Part shown: in pieces, positions 55,801 to 63,183 of the stretch | Layout: each line of letters opens with the position of its first letter | Position numbering within the stretch: the stretch's first letter is position 1 | NCBI RefSeq assembly: GCF_003259335.1 | Contig: NZ_QLLL01000001.1 | Location: 186,001-250,000 of the forward strand | Length of the DNA: 64,000 bases | Direction: 5' to 3' | Source: Chitinophaga skermanii | GTDB lineage: Bacteria > Bacteroidota > Bacteroidia > Chitinophagales > Chitinophagaceae | Made by a program: the position numbers and the translations under genes | Notes under the pieces: model-generated | The model's database searches: none | The model's input: the letters and a program-made list of their open reading frames with translations, nothing else | What the model was told of the DNA's origin: nothing

Positions 55801-56194
55801 AGCACACGAGTTGACGATCAAAGCTTGGGATACCTATAATAATTCCAGTGTTTACAGGCTCAGGTTTAGGGTACCAGGCCAACAAACTTTGCAAGTAGAA
55901 AGCGTTGTGAATTTCCCTAACCCGTTCAATGAGCAAACACGTTTCATCTTTACCCACAACCAAGGAAGCGGCGAACTAGCGGTAAGCGTACAAATTTTTA
56001 ATACGGCAGGACAATCCGTCCGAAATATTAAGAACACAATAAATGTACAAAATGAGCGTTTTCAAAGCATTTTGTGGGATGGTAAAGCCGACTCTGGAGT
56101 AAAAGTAAACCCCGGTATTTATTTCTATAAGTTAACAATTAGAGATAAAGAGAGCAGTGTCAAACACTTAGGTGGGAAGCTTTTAGTATTATAA
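52823..56194 (+). CDS. porU: Type IX secretion system sortase PorU
   Basis: 1123-residue C25 (gingipain-like) cysteine protease that removes the C-terminal sorting domain from type IX cargo on the cell surface. ATG giving MKTPVAAFYFVLYCCLFF (signal peptide) was chosen over a TTG ten codons upstream. The catalytic His is in LNYTGHGSFSRLADENVL (H641) and the Cys in VIAATCDVAPFDNPAVF (C675); LGDASYDYKNR precedes them. The end (FPNPFNEQTRFIFTHN, VNPGIYFYKLTI) is itself a type A sorting domain, as in known PorU. porV follows, and gldJ is divergent. Confidence 0.95.
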   Translation: MKTPVAAFYFVLYCCLFFLAPGKTYGTSPLTNTLQDTSVLQNGNWYQVKSKNPGIYKLDARFLQQLGINWVGQPSKGLRMFGIPSGMLPEANAAKLTKGMQEMQIWIEDGGDGIFNEQDYYLFYSPGAHKVAYNSITKQLEHQFNLYTDSLSFLICTHAGNTSEVKQQAVQPAATRTTTTGDYYIFHENDALNLLQSGKSWYGEVCSNEVGVGLNRTISLALPNGGLQNAQLSVKMAARDFSNTVANITVGGQAFPLYFPAVTGNILDAYAQDQLLTGYFQQILTSGDVKIAFQPGANSGKAWLDFVALSGRASLELPTSGQFEFWDKATSSTEYRVKASEATMMWDISNPLQPLQLNTTNTGGITSARVSQDNNYHFVAFEPGKALTPIAIGAVANRNLLQLSPQYLIVTHPGFVQAAERLASFRSPEWSTAVVTTTEIYNEMAAGNPDPSAIRDYIRYLAQRDLRFVLFLGDASYDYKNRVKANTNFVPSWQSAASLDPLNAYVSDDFFGYLEAGEDVNNPAQVNTLDVSIGRLPVQTVAEANAVVAKIMQYNTNSTFGDWRKRMVFVADDEDNNLHVNDAEKLASQVAQSTFPFDIKKIYLDAYPQTQTGGVARYPQAREAIDQNLFKGALVLNYTGHGSFSRLADENVLDEMSVENWQNENKLPFVIAATCDVAPFDNPAVFSLGEKLLLRSKGGAIAVMATVRPVYANANYEMNADYLQQVFSIEGLTLGEAARFAKNKTYAYNRNVVNNRKFHLLGDPAMRLAFPQLGIATDSLSADTVHALGQYRVKGTVITPAGQKARDFNGKVMMRVMDKPNWQQTRANDQSSLVLKYPVNDQILFKGESEVRNGEFQFTFIMPKDINYTLGNGSIDYYAYSKTEDAAGAFHQLQIGDKIANTPSADTSGPQISAWLNTKFFRQNDITSSDPLLLIDLFDEHGINTTGKNIGHDITAWLDDSTRYFVLNDYFNATLNSYQRGSIEFPIQGIAAGAHELTIKAWDTYNNSSVYRLRFRVPGQQTLQVESVVNFPNPFNEQTRFIFTHNQGSGELAVSVQIFNTAGQSVRNIKNTINVQNERFQSILWDGKADSGVKVNPGIYFYKLTIRDKESSVKHLGGKLLVL

Positions 56195-56301
56195 AGATAT
56201 TTTAATTGATTAAAATTTATTATGTGTTTATAATCCCTTATGCTTGGTTATATCAAATTACACATTATTTTTACATCTTATCTAACTAAATCCAATATTG
56301 C

Positions 56302-57453
56302 ATGTTTCGTAGGATAACAACGGCTGTGGTATGTTTCTTTGCCATATTTGCGTCGCCTAAGGCCTTCGGCCAGATCAACTCAGGTGATGTAGATGGTAGG
56401 GTAAATACTATCAATACTGCTGTTCCTTTTCTCCGTATTTCTCCCGACGCCCGTAGTGGCGCCATGGGCGACGCGGGGATTGCTATTTCCCCTGATGCCA
56501 ATTCTGTTTATTGGAACTTATCCAAGCTACCTTTTGCCACGCAAAACTCGGCCGTATCTGTTACTTATACCCCATGGCTCAAAGAACTCGTTAACGATGT
56601 TTTTCTTGCTAACTTAAGCGGGTATACGAAACTAAGCGACATCGAAGCTATTGGCGGTTCCTTACGTTATTTCTCACTGGGTAATATCAATTTTACAGAC
56701 ATCACCGGTCAAACCACCGGCGAATACCGCCCACGCGAATTCGCATTGGATGCGGGTTACGCTAGAAAGTTGAGCGACCATTGGTCGATCGGTTTAACTG
56801 GGCGTTTCATTTATTCAAATCTTGCCAACGGTCAAAACCAATCCGGTCAAACTATTCGCCCGGGTAAAGCATTTGGTGCAGATATCTCTACCTTCTACAC
56901 GAAAGATTTCGAACGCGAAGATGGTTTGAAGAATACTTGGAACTTCGGTGTAGCGATTACGAACATTGGTACGAAAATCTCTTATACGCAATCGGCGCAA
57001 CAGAAAGATTTCATTCCTACCAACCTCGGTATTGGTACTGCCTATACATACGAAATTGACGAATTCAATAAAATCACCGGTACTTTAGATATTAACAAGT
57101 TAATGGTGCCTACACCAGATTCTGCCCGTACTTACTTGAATAAATCCGTAATGGAAGGCATGTTCTCTTCCTTTGGTGATGCAAGTTTGAAGGAAGAATT
57201 CCACGAGTTAATGTACAGCCTTGGTGCCGAATATTGGTATAACGATATGTTTGCTGTACGTGCCGGTTACTACAACGAGCATGCTACCAAAGGTAACCGC
57301 AAATATTTCACTACCGGCCTAGGTGTGAAATACGACATCTTCGGTTTAAACTTCTCGTACCTCGTGCCTTCAGGCTCCGGTATACAGAAGAACCCACTGT
57401 CGAATACTCTCCGCTTCACACTCACATTCGACTTGTCGCGTAGCAACGATTAA
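56302..57453 (+). CDS. porV: Type IX secretion outer-membrane protein PorV
   Basis: 383 residues, FadL-like beta-barrel that shuttles type IX cargo to PorU. Signal peptide (ITTAVVCFFAIFASPKAFGQ). The mature N-terminus has TAVPFLRISPDARSGAMGDA, then GIAISPDANSVYWNLSKLPF, a hallmark of the PorV/PorQ family. SLGAEYWYNDMFAVRAGYYN and the ending RFTLTFDL fit the barrel. It lies 107 bp after porU with a terminator behind it, consistent with a porU-porV transcript. Confidence 0.95.
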   Translation: MFRRITTAVVCFFAIFASPKAFGQINSGDVDGRVNTINTAVPFLRISPDARSGAMGDAGIAISPDANSVYWNLSKLPFATQNSAVSVTYTPWLKELVNDVFLANLSGYTKLSDIEAIGGSLRYFSLGNINFTDITGQTTGEYRPREFALDAGYARKLSDHWSIGLTGRFIYSNLANGQNQSGQTIRPGKAFGADISTFYTKDFEREDGLKNTWNFGVAITNIGTKISYTQSAQQKDFIPTNLGIGTAYTYEIDEFNKITGTLDINKLMVPTPDSARTYLNKSVMEGMFSSFGDASLKEEFHELMYSLGAEYWYNDMFAVRAGYYNEHATKGNRKYFTTGLGVKYDIFGLNFSYLVPSGSGIQKNPLSNTLRFTLTFDLSRSND

Positions 57454-57486
57454 AGAATCCTATCTTTGCAATAGAACGATACTTGT

Positions 57487-57524
57487 AAATCCTCCTAGCC
57501 TTTCGCTGGGAGGATTTATATTTT
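57487..57524 (+). terminator. Terminator after porV
   Basis: AAATCCTCCTAGC / GCTGGGAGGATTT hairpin (13 pairs, with one G-T) and a T-rich tail. Confidence 0.8.
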
Positions 57525-57593
57525 ATTCGTGCATATGTGCAGGTTAAACTGTATGTTTGGACAATTATCTATTTTCATCATAATACATGAAAC

Positions 57594-58076
57594 ATGAGTA
57601 AATTAAGGATTGGATTGGGCGTGGATTTCCACCAGTTAGTAGAAGGACGTGATTTTTGGTTAGGCGGTGTTTTAGTGCCGCATCATCAAGGCGCATTAGG
57701 GCATAGCGATGCCGACGTTTTATTACATGCTATTTGTGATGCGATGTTAGGTGCTGCAGCTTTAGGTGATATTGGCACACATTTTCCAGATACAGATAAT
57801 GCGTACAAAAATATCGACAGCAAAATTTTATTGGCAAAAACAACGGAATTGATTGCTGCTAAAGGTTATAGTGTTGTGAATGTGGATGCCACATTGTGTT
57901 TGCAAGCACCTAAAATCAAACCTTATGTTCCGCAGATGCAATCCGTTATTGCGAAATTAATCGGCGTAACAGAAGAAGAGGTGTCTATTAAAGCAACCAC
58001 CACAGAAAAGTTAGGTTTCGTAGGTCGTGAAGAAGGTGTAGTAGCATATGCTTCAGCCCTCTTGGAAAAGCAATAA
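57594..58076 (+). CDS. ispF: 2-C-methyl-D-erythritol 2,4-cyclodiphosphate synthase
   Basis: Non-mevalonate isoprenoid enzyme, homotrimer with zinc and manganese. 160 residues. The metal-binding D11 and H13 lie in GLGVDFHQLVEG; GHSDADVLLHAICDAMLGAA carries a further ligand His; GDIGTHFPDTD and SIKATTTEKLGFVGREEGV are the substrate loops. Length and motifs are standard. dut follows on the same strand after 75 bp. Confidence 0.98.
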   Translation: MSKLRIGLGVDFHQLVEGRDFWLGGVLVPHHQGALGHSDADVLLHAICDAMLGAAALGDIGTHFPDTDNAYKNIDSKILLAKTTELIAAKGYSVVNVDATLCLQAPKIKPYVPQMQSVIAKLIGVTEEEVSIKATTTEKLGFVGREEGVVAYASALLEKQ

Positions 58077-58138
58077 TTTGCCTCGAAATTTTAACAAAAC
58101 TTGCCACTGCGTTTAACCGCATTATCAACTTTCAAAAG

Positions 58139-58146
58139 TATCTTTG
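58139..58146 (+). promoter_or_regulatory. -7 box immediately before the dut start codon
   Basis: TATCTTTG fits TAnnTTTG and ends 5 nt before the ATG. The -33 box is poor (TTTA at 23 nt). Predicts an almost leaderless mRNA if real. Confidence 0.4.
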
Positions 58147-58151
58147 TTTAT

Positions 58152-58595
58152 ATGGCCGAAGTAACACTGAAAATAATTAACCAATCAAATAACCCAATGC
58201 CGGAATATGCTACAAAAGATGCAGCCGGTATGGATCTTCGCGCAAACCTCGAGCGCCCAATTGTAATGCAACCCATGGAACGTTTACTCATTCCAACGGG
58301 CTTGTTTATGGAAATTCCGCAAGGCTTCGAAGCACAAATTCGCCCTCGTAGCGGCTTGGCCATCAAACAAGGTCTTACATTATTGAACACACCTGGTACC
58401 ATCGATGCCGATTACCGTGGTGAGGTGAAAATAATTATGATTAACTTATCGAAAGAACCACAAACCATCCAACATGGCGATCGAATCGCTCAAATGATCA
58501 TTGCCCCTTTTGTGCAAGCAACGATCGAAAGCGTAGCGGTACTGTCTGAAACAGAACGCGGCGCCGGAGGTTTCGGTCATACCGGTAAATCCTAA
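58152..58595 (+). CDS. dut: dUTP diphosphatase
   Basis: Hydrolyses dUTP to dUMP, keeping uracil out of DNA. 147 residues from [12 protein letters not shown]. All five trimeric dUTPase motifs are present: [48 protein letters not shown]; and the P-loop-like [13 protein letters not shown]. The ATG was chosen over one 17 codons upstream that falls in non-homologous sequence. It heads a block dut-TPR-DUF4292-EnvC-like that I recall as common in Bacteroidota. Confidence 0.98.
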   Translation: MAEVTLKIINQSNNPMPEYATKDAAGMDLRANLERPIVMQPMERLLIPTGLFMEIPQGFEAQIRPRSGLAIKQGLTLLNTPGTIDADYRGEVKIIMINLSKEPQTIQHGDRIAQMIIAPFVQATIESVAVLSETERGAGGFGHTGKS

Positions 58596-58604
58596 TCCAT
58601 TTCC

Positions 58605-60377
58605 ATGCGTATAGCCATCACCGTTATATCATTTGTTGCCCTTGCATTGGCCGCCGGTTGTAAAAGTAACCGCAGCATCACGCATGCTCCAACGCAAGCT
58701 CCATTGCAACAAGTGAAAGATCCCGAAGTGCTGGCTCAACGTGCCGACAGCCTTTTCTTCGCCGCACAGCGTTCTAAAATGCTGGGCGATTACAAAACCG
58801 CTATCACGCAGTATTCCGATTATTTACGCTTAAATCGTTATAATCCGACCGTTTACTACGAATTGGCTCGCCTCTTTGTAGAAGTACGGAATGCGCCGAT
58901 AGCGCTCAGCTTTGCAAGGGTTTCGGTGAAAATGGATAATCAAAATAAATGGTTCCAACGCACCTTAGCCGATGCTTTTGTGCTGAATGAAATGTACGAT
59001 TCCGCTGCCACCGTGTTCGATCAACTCGCCCGCGAAAACGCAGATAACGAAGAGTTCCTGTTCAATAAAGCTATGAATCTCGCACAAGCGAATAAGCCCC
59101 GCGAAGCGCTTAATGTGCTGGATACCTTAGAGAAAAAAATGGGAGTGGTGGAAGATGTCATCCTGCAAAAGCAACGACTTCTTCTCAGGCTTAATAACGT
59201 AGGGGGAGCCGCGGCAGAGATTAAAAAACTGATTGCCGATAACCCACTGGAACTACGCTACCGCCTACTACTCGCCGATGTATACGAAGCGAATAATTAC
59301 CCCGAAGAAGCAAAAGAACAATACAACTGGGTACTGAAACGCGACGAATTCAACCCGAGAGCACTCATTGCACTCGCCAATATGGAGAAAAATGAAGGCA
59401 ATACGGAAGCGTATTGGACTCATCTTTCCCGTGCATTCGCTAATCCAGATTATAATATCGACGATAAAGTCGCATTCGTTTATCCATACTTGCAAATGCT
59501 TTCGCTCGACTCTACTAAAATGAACGAAGGGCTCCGCCTGTCGCGTATTATCGTAGATACACATCCGACCGACGCCAAAGCATTCGCTTTACAAGGCGAC
59601 ATGTTTACGCAGGCTCAAATGGAAGACAGCGCACTTACCGCCTATTTCAAAGCCGTAGACTTGGATAGCACGAAGTTTACCGTTTGGTATCAAATTATGT
59701 GGCTTACTTCCAGGGGCGATGATGTGGATATGATGAAAGAAGTGAGTGAAAAAGTCACCAGGTTGTTCCCTAAAGAGTTTATGGGGTATTATTTCAACGG
59801 CTTGGCGAACTATTTCGAGCAACATTATGGCGATGCCGCCAAAATACTCAACCGCGGCTTGCAAGTAGGTACAGGCGATTCGAAATTACGAGGTGATGTT
59901 TATTCATTGTTGGGTGACATTTACCACGCAACTGGTCAACACCAGTTAAGCGACAGTTGTTACGAATTGGTACTCGATTTGCGACCTAAAGATCACCTGG
60001 TGATGAATAACTATAGCTATTATTTATCGATGCGGGGTGAGAAATTGGATAAAGCGGAACGATTATCGCGGCGTAGTTTGGACTTGATGCCCAACAGCCC
60101 GGTTTACTTAGATACATATGCCTGGATATTATTCAGGTTGGGCAAATATTCCGAAGCGCGTGATTATATAGAAAAAGCATTAACGCACGAGGAAGCAAAG
60201 CAAGATCCCGATGTGCTAGAACACTATGGGGATATCTTGTATAATTTAAAAGAAGTGGACAAAGCCGTAGAGTATTGGCAATTAGCCAAATCGAAAGGCG
60301 CAAATTCAGTTGGCTTGGCACAAAAAATAGCAGAGAAACGTTATATTCATCCTGCTATTACAACAAGTGCACAGTAG
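58605..60377 (+). CDS. Tetratricopeptide-repeat lipoprotein
   Basis: 590 residues with a lipobox (ALALAAGC, Cys19). The body is a long array of TPR helices: YKTAITQYSDYLRLNRYNPT, YPEEAKEQYNWVLKRDEFNP, SLDLMPNSPVYLDTYAWI, LFRLGKYSEARDYIEKAL. It is probably a periplasmic scaffold at the membrane. It starts 9 bp after dut and is followed after 30 bp by the DUF4292 lipoprotein and then an EnvC-like protein, which suggests a role in envelope or outer-membrane assembly. Confidence 0.9.
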   Translation: MRIAITVISFVALALAAGCKSNRSITHAPTQAPLQQVKDPEVLAQRADSLFFAAQRSKMLGDYKTAITQYSDYLRLNRYNPTVYYELARLFVEVRNAPIALSFARVSVKMDNQNKWFQRTLADAFVLNEMYDSAATVFDQLARENADNEEFLFNKAMNLAQANKPREALNVLDTLEKKMGVVEDVILQKQRLLLRLNNVGGAAAEIKKLIADNPLELRYRLLLADVYEANNYPEEAKEQYNWVLKRDEFNPRALIALANMEKNEGNTEAYWTHLSRAFANPDYNIDDKVAFVYPYLQMLSLDSTKMNEGLRLSRIIVDTHPTDAKAFALQGDMFTQAQMEDSALTAYFKAVDLDSTKFTVWYQIMWLTSRGDDVDMMKEVSEKVTRLFPKEFMGYYFNGLANYFEQHYGDAAKILNRGLQVGTGDSKLRGDVYSLLGDIYHATGQHQLSDSCYELVLDLRPKDHLVMNNYSYYLSMRGEKLDKAERLSRRSLDLMPNSPVYLDTYAWILFRLGKYSEARDYIEKALTHEEAKQDPDVLEHYGDILYNLKEVDKAVEYWQLAKSKGANSVGLAQKIAEKRYIHPAITTSAQ

Positions 60378-60407
60378 CCGATGTAATGAACTTATTTTTC
60401 GAGAACA

Positions 60408-61265
60408 ATGAAGCAAAAAGTACTATTACACATACTATCCGTATTGATCATTGGCATGGTAACGGTTTCGTGCCGATCGTCGAAGAAATTAGCACGACCG
60501 GAAACGGGTTATTTCACCGGCGATTCTACGAAATTACCGAAAGACTCTAGCGGTACTTCCGTACCCAAAGGTACCGACCCCGCTGAAGTAAAAACTTTAC
60601 TGGATAATATTCAAAAGAACCACATCGATTTTAAAACCTATAGCGCTAAGTTGAAAGCCGATTTCGAAAGCGATAAAGGGGAGTCGATGAACAATTTGAA
60701 TGTTGACATCAATATGATCAAAGACAGCGTGGTTTGGATTTCCGTGAGCGTACCTATTGTAGGTGAAGTAGCACGGGTACTTATTACGCCCGATAGTTTG
60801 AAGTTGGTAGATCGTTATCATAAAGAAATGATGCTGCGCGATATTAGGAATGCCAGTGATGTACTTGGTATTCCATTCGATTTTAGCACCATCCAAGATT
60901 TACTCGTTGGTAATCCCGTGTTCTTGAATGATTCCGTATCCCAAATCGTAAAAACACCAACGCTTATCTCGTTCTCTTGCGTACAAGCCGGCTTAACAAG
61001 CTTGTTTAACGTATATCCCGACGATTACAGCTTACAACAAAGCAAAGTATCAGGCGCAGATGCCACAGGACAACAACGTTCTTGTGAATTAACATATGGC
61101 AACTATAAAGTAGTAGACGGCAGAAAATTACCATTCTCTAGGAGAATCTTCATCGAAGATAAAAGATTGATTAAAGTAGCCATGGATTTTACCAGGGTGG
61201 AATTCAATAAGGATAAAGTAACCACTACCTTCAATTTCCAACCCAGCAAATTCAAACAGAAATAA
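60408..61265 (+). CDS. DUF4292 lipoprotein
   Basis: 285 residues with a lipobox (GMVTVSC, Cys22). The body resembles DUF4292, a Bacteroidota family with a LolA/LolB-like lipoprotein fold: FKTYSAKLKADFESDKG, DSVVWISVSVPIVGEVARVL, VDRYHKEMMLRDI, DLLVGNPVF, ending VTTTFNFQPSKFKQK. A role in lipoprotein or lipid handling at the outer membrane is inferred from the fold. It lies between the TPR lipoprotein and the EnvC-like gene. Confidence 0.9.
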   Translation: MKQKVLLHILSVLIIGMVTVSCRSSKKLARPETGYFTGDSTKLPKDSSGTSVPKGTDPAEVKTLLDNIQKNHIDFKTYSAKLKADFESDKGESMNNLNVDINMIKDSVVWISVSVPIVGEVARVLITPDSLKLVDRYHKEMMLRDIRNASDVLGIPFDFSTIQDLLVGNPVFLNDSVSQIVKTPTLISFSCVQAGLTSLFNVYPDDYSLQQSKVSGADATGQQRSCELTYGNYKVVDGRKLPFSRRIFIEDKRLIKVAMDFTRVEFNKDKVTTTFNFQPSKFKQK

Positions 61266-61363
61266 AACTCTGTCAAGGAATTCGTTAAAGTTTATGCGCA
61301 TGTATAATTAAGCTTGTAACTTTAACGTTATTTAAAAATATAATTTAAGCGGATTAATACAAC

Positions 61364-62836
61364 ATGAGGGTTCAATTCAACAAGTTTTTCACAATTTTAG
61401 TCGTAGTAATGCTAGGAGTAATGCCGATTGCTTTGCAAGCGCAGAATCAACCCTCCAGGGAAGAACTCGAACGCAGGAAACGGGAATTGCAGAAAGAAAT
61501 TGATGAAGCCAACGAAGCTTTAAAAGAAACGAAAAAATCGTCGAAAGAGAGCCTTGGTCAACTCCGCGTGTTGCGTAATAAAATCGAACTCCGTTCAAAG
61601 CTCATCAATAATATCAACTCCGAAATTAATTTCATTAACGGCGATATCAATTCCGCGTATCGCGATGTGAAAACTTTGGAGAAGGACCTAGATACGCTGA
61701 AACAACAGTACGCACAATTGGTAGTATATGCTTACAAAAACCGTAGCTCTTACGCCATGCTCAACTTTGTATTCAGCGCTAACAGCTTTAACGATGCCGT
61801 TAAACGATACGAATACCTTCGCCAATACCGCGAATACCGTCGTCGCCAAGCAGGTACGATCGTAGAAACCCAAAACGCGCTAAAAACTAAGATCAATAAC
61901 TTAGAATCACAGAAGGTTAAACGTAGTACAGTACTTAAATCGGAACAAGAAGAGCGCAGCACACTTGAAAAAGATAAACAAGAAAAGGACGAGGTTTTTA
62001 ATAAACTGAAGTCCCGCGAGAAAGAGCTAACGACAGATTTGACCAAGAAAATCAAAGATGCCCAGAAAGTTCAAACAGCCATCCGCGCTGTAATCCGCAA
62101 AGAGATTGAAGATGCTCGTAAGAAAGCCGAAGCAGAAGAACTAGCCCGTAAGAAAGCCGCTGCTGCTGAAGCAGAAAGAAAACGAATCGCTGCTGCAGAA
62201 GAAGCCCGTAGAGTAGCTGCCGCAAAAGCTGCTGCTGCGAATGCCGCCAAAGAAGCTGCTGCTAACAATAATAACCATACCGTGGTAAAAGAAGCTACTG
62301 CACAGAAGCCGCCTGAGCCGAAAGTAGAGCAACCTAAACCACAAGAAAAAGATCCGGAAGATACCAAACCAGCTAGGGCTGTAAACGTACTCGAAGCAAC
62401 ACCAGAAGCAGCTGCCCTAGGCGAAAGCTTCGAAGCCAACAAAGGCAAATTGCCTTGGCCAATGGCGTCTGGTATTATTACTGGTTACTTCGGCCCGCAA
62501 AAGCACCCTGTTATCGAAACTATTACAATCAACCACCAAGGTTTGATCTTCTCCACTCCCAAAAATGAACCCGTACGCACTATCTTCGACGGGGAAGTGA
62601 GAAAGATCTTTGCTGCCGACGGATCAGGATACGTTGTAATTATCAAACATGGCCAGTACTTCACCAACTACGTACACGTACAATCTTTACGCGTTAAATC
62701 CGGGGATATGGTAAAAACCGGCCAAGTAATTGGTACTGCCAGCACCAACGAAGAAGATAACCGCGGTGAATTCGAGTTACAGATTTGGAAAAGCGTACAG
62801 CTTCAAAACCCAATCCTGTGGTTAAAACGTAAATAA
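61364..62836 (+). CDS. EnvC-like murein hydrolase activator (degenerate M23 domain)
   Basis: 490 residues: signal peptide (MLGVMPIALQAQ), a long coiled coil at about 30-250 (RRKRELQKEIDEANEALKE), an Ala/Lys/Glu linker at about 250-310 (EELARKKAAAAEAERKRIAA), a Pro-rich stretch, and a C-terminal LytM/M23-like domain from about 365. The domain is clearly LytM (GYFGPQKHPV, GSGYVVIIKHGQYFTNYVHV), but the zinc ligands are lost: the HxGxD position reads NHQGLIF and the HxH position reads FELQIW. So, like E. coli EnvC, it should activate amidases rather than cut peptidoglycan itself. Last gene of the dut block. Confidence 0.92.
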   Translation: MRVQFNKFFTILVVVMLGVMPIALQAQNQPSREELERRKRELQKEIDEANEALKETKKSSKESLGQLRVLRNKIELRSKLINNINSEINFINGDINSAYRDVKTLEKDLDTLKQQYAQLVVYAYKNRSSYAMLNFVFSANSFNDAVKRYEYLRQYREYRRRQAGTIVETQNALKTKINNLESQKVKRSTVLKSEQEERSTLEKDKQEKDEVFNKLKSREKELTTDLTKKIKDAQKVQTAIRAVIRKEIEDARKKAEAEELARKKAAAAEAERKRIAAAEEARRVAAAKAAAANAAKEAAANNNNHTVVKEATAQKPPEPKVEQPKPQEKDPEDTKPARAVNVLEATPEAAALGESFEANKGKLPWPMASGIITGYFGPQKHPVIETITINHQGLIFSTPKNEPVRTIFDGEVRKIFAADGSGYVVIIKHGQYFTNYVHVQSLRVKSGDMVKTGQVIGTASTNEEDNRGEFELQIWKSVQLQNPILWLKRK

Positions 62837-62855
62837 TCATTTTATACATAATAAG

Positions 62856-62889
62856 AAAGCCGTCTCTTTACATAGAGACGGCTTTTTTT
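62856..62889 (+). terminator. Terminator after the EnvC-like gene
   Basis: AAAGCCGTCTCT / AGAGACGGCTTT stem with a 6-nt loop and a T tract. Confidence 0.9.
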
Positions 62890-62944
62890 ATGCCTGTTAT
62901 TTACCTATTAGGAACATATTATGCCAATGTGTTCAGCAAGTATG

Positions 62945-63015
62945 TTCCATGTTATTTCCATGTAGTTTCTGGCTAAATCCATGTAGTTTCCATGTAAACT
63001 CCATGTAATTTCATA
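62945..63015. repeat. 11-bp phased array (word TTTCCATGTAG)
   Basis: CCATG cores start at 62947, 62958, 62979, 62990 and 63001, with degenerate cores near 62969 (CTGGC) and 63011 (TCATA). Spacings are 11, 11, 10, 11, 11, 10. The outer bases of each unit vary. Confidence 0.75.
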
Positions 63016-63020
63016 TCCTC

Positions 63021-63095
63021 ACCCTATCTATACCCTATCTCAAGCCTATCCTAAGCCTATCTCAAGCCTATCTCCACCCTATCCCCTTCCCTATT
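63021..63095. repeat. 11-bp phased array (word CCTATCTCAAG)
   Basis: CCTATC cores at 63023, 63034, 63045, 63056, 63067 and 63078, exactly 11 bp apart, then CCTATT at 63090 (12 bp). It follows the CCATG array with no more than a few bases between them. Confidence 0.85.
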
Positions 63096-63130
63096 TATGC
63101 ATTTATAATTACCTATAAACCAGTGTAATA

Positions 63131-63168
63131 TAAAAAAAGAGGTCGCCATATTGCTATGGCGACCTCTT
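63131..63168 (-). terminator. Terminator of bshA
   Basis: AAGAGGTCGCCATA / TATGGCGACCTCTT perfect 14-bp stem with a 4-nt loop; the minus strand continues into a T tract. Confidence 0.92.
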
Positions 63169-63183
63169 CTAAGAGTTTGAATA

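Larger units (their letters stand above)
62837..63183. other. Convergent intergenic region with two phased word arrays
   Basis: 347 bp between convergent genes. It contains a terminator for each gene at its ends and, between them, two adjacent tandem arrays with an 11-bp period and unrelated words (separate entries). No gene is seen. Confidence 0.8.

Noticed and set aside
62071..62448. Minus-strand Ala/Ser-rich frame in the EnvC-like gene
   Set aside because: It is the antisense of the Ala/Lys/Glu linker of a clear plus-strand gene.
62945..63095. CRISPR array or repeat-rich gene
   Set aside because: Units of 11 bp with no spacers and no continuous coding frame.
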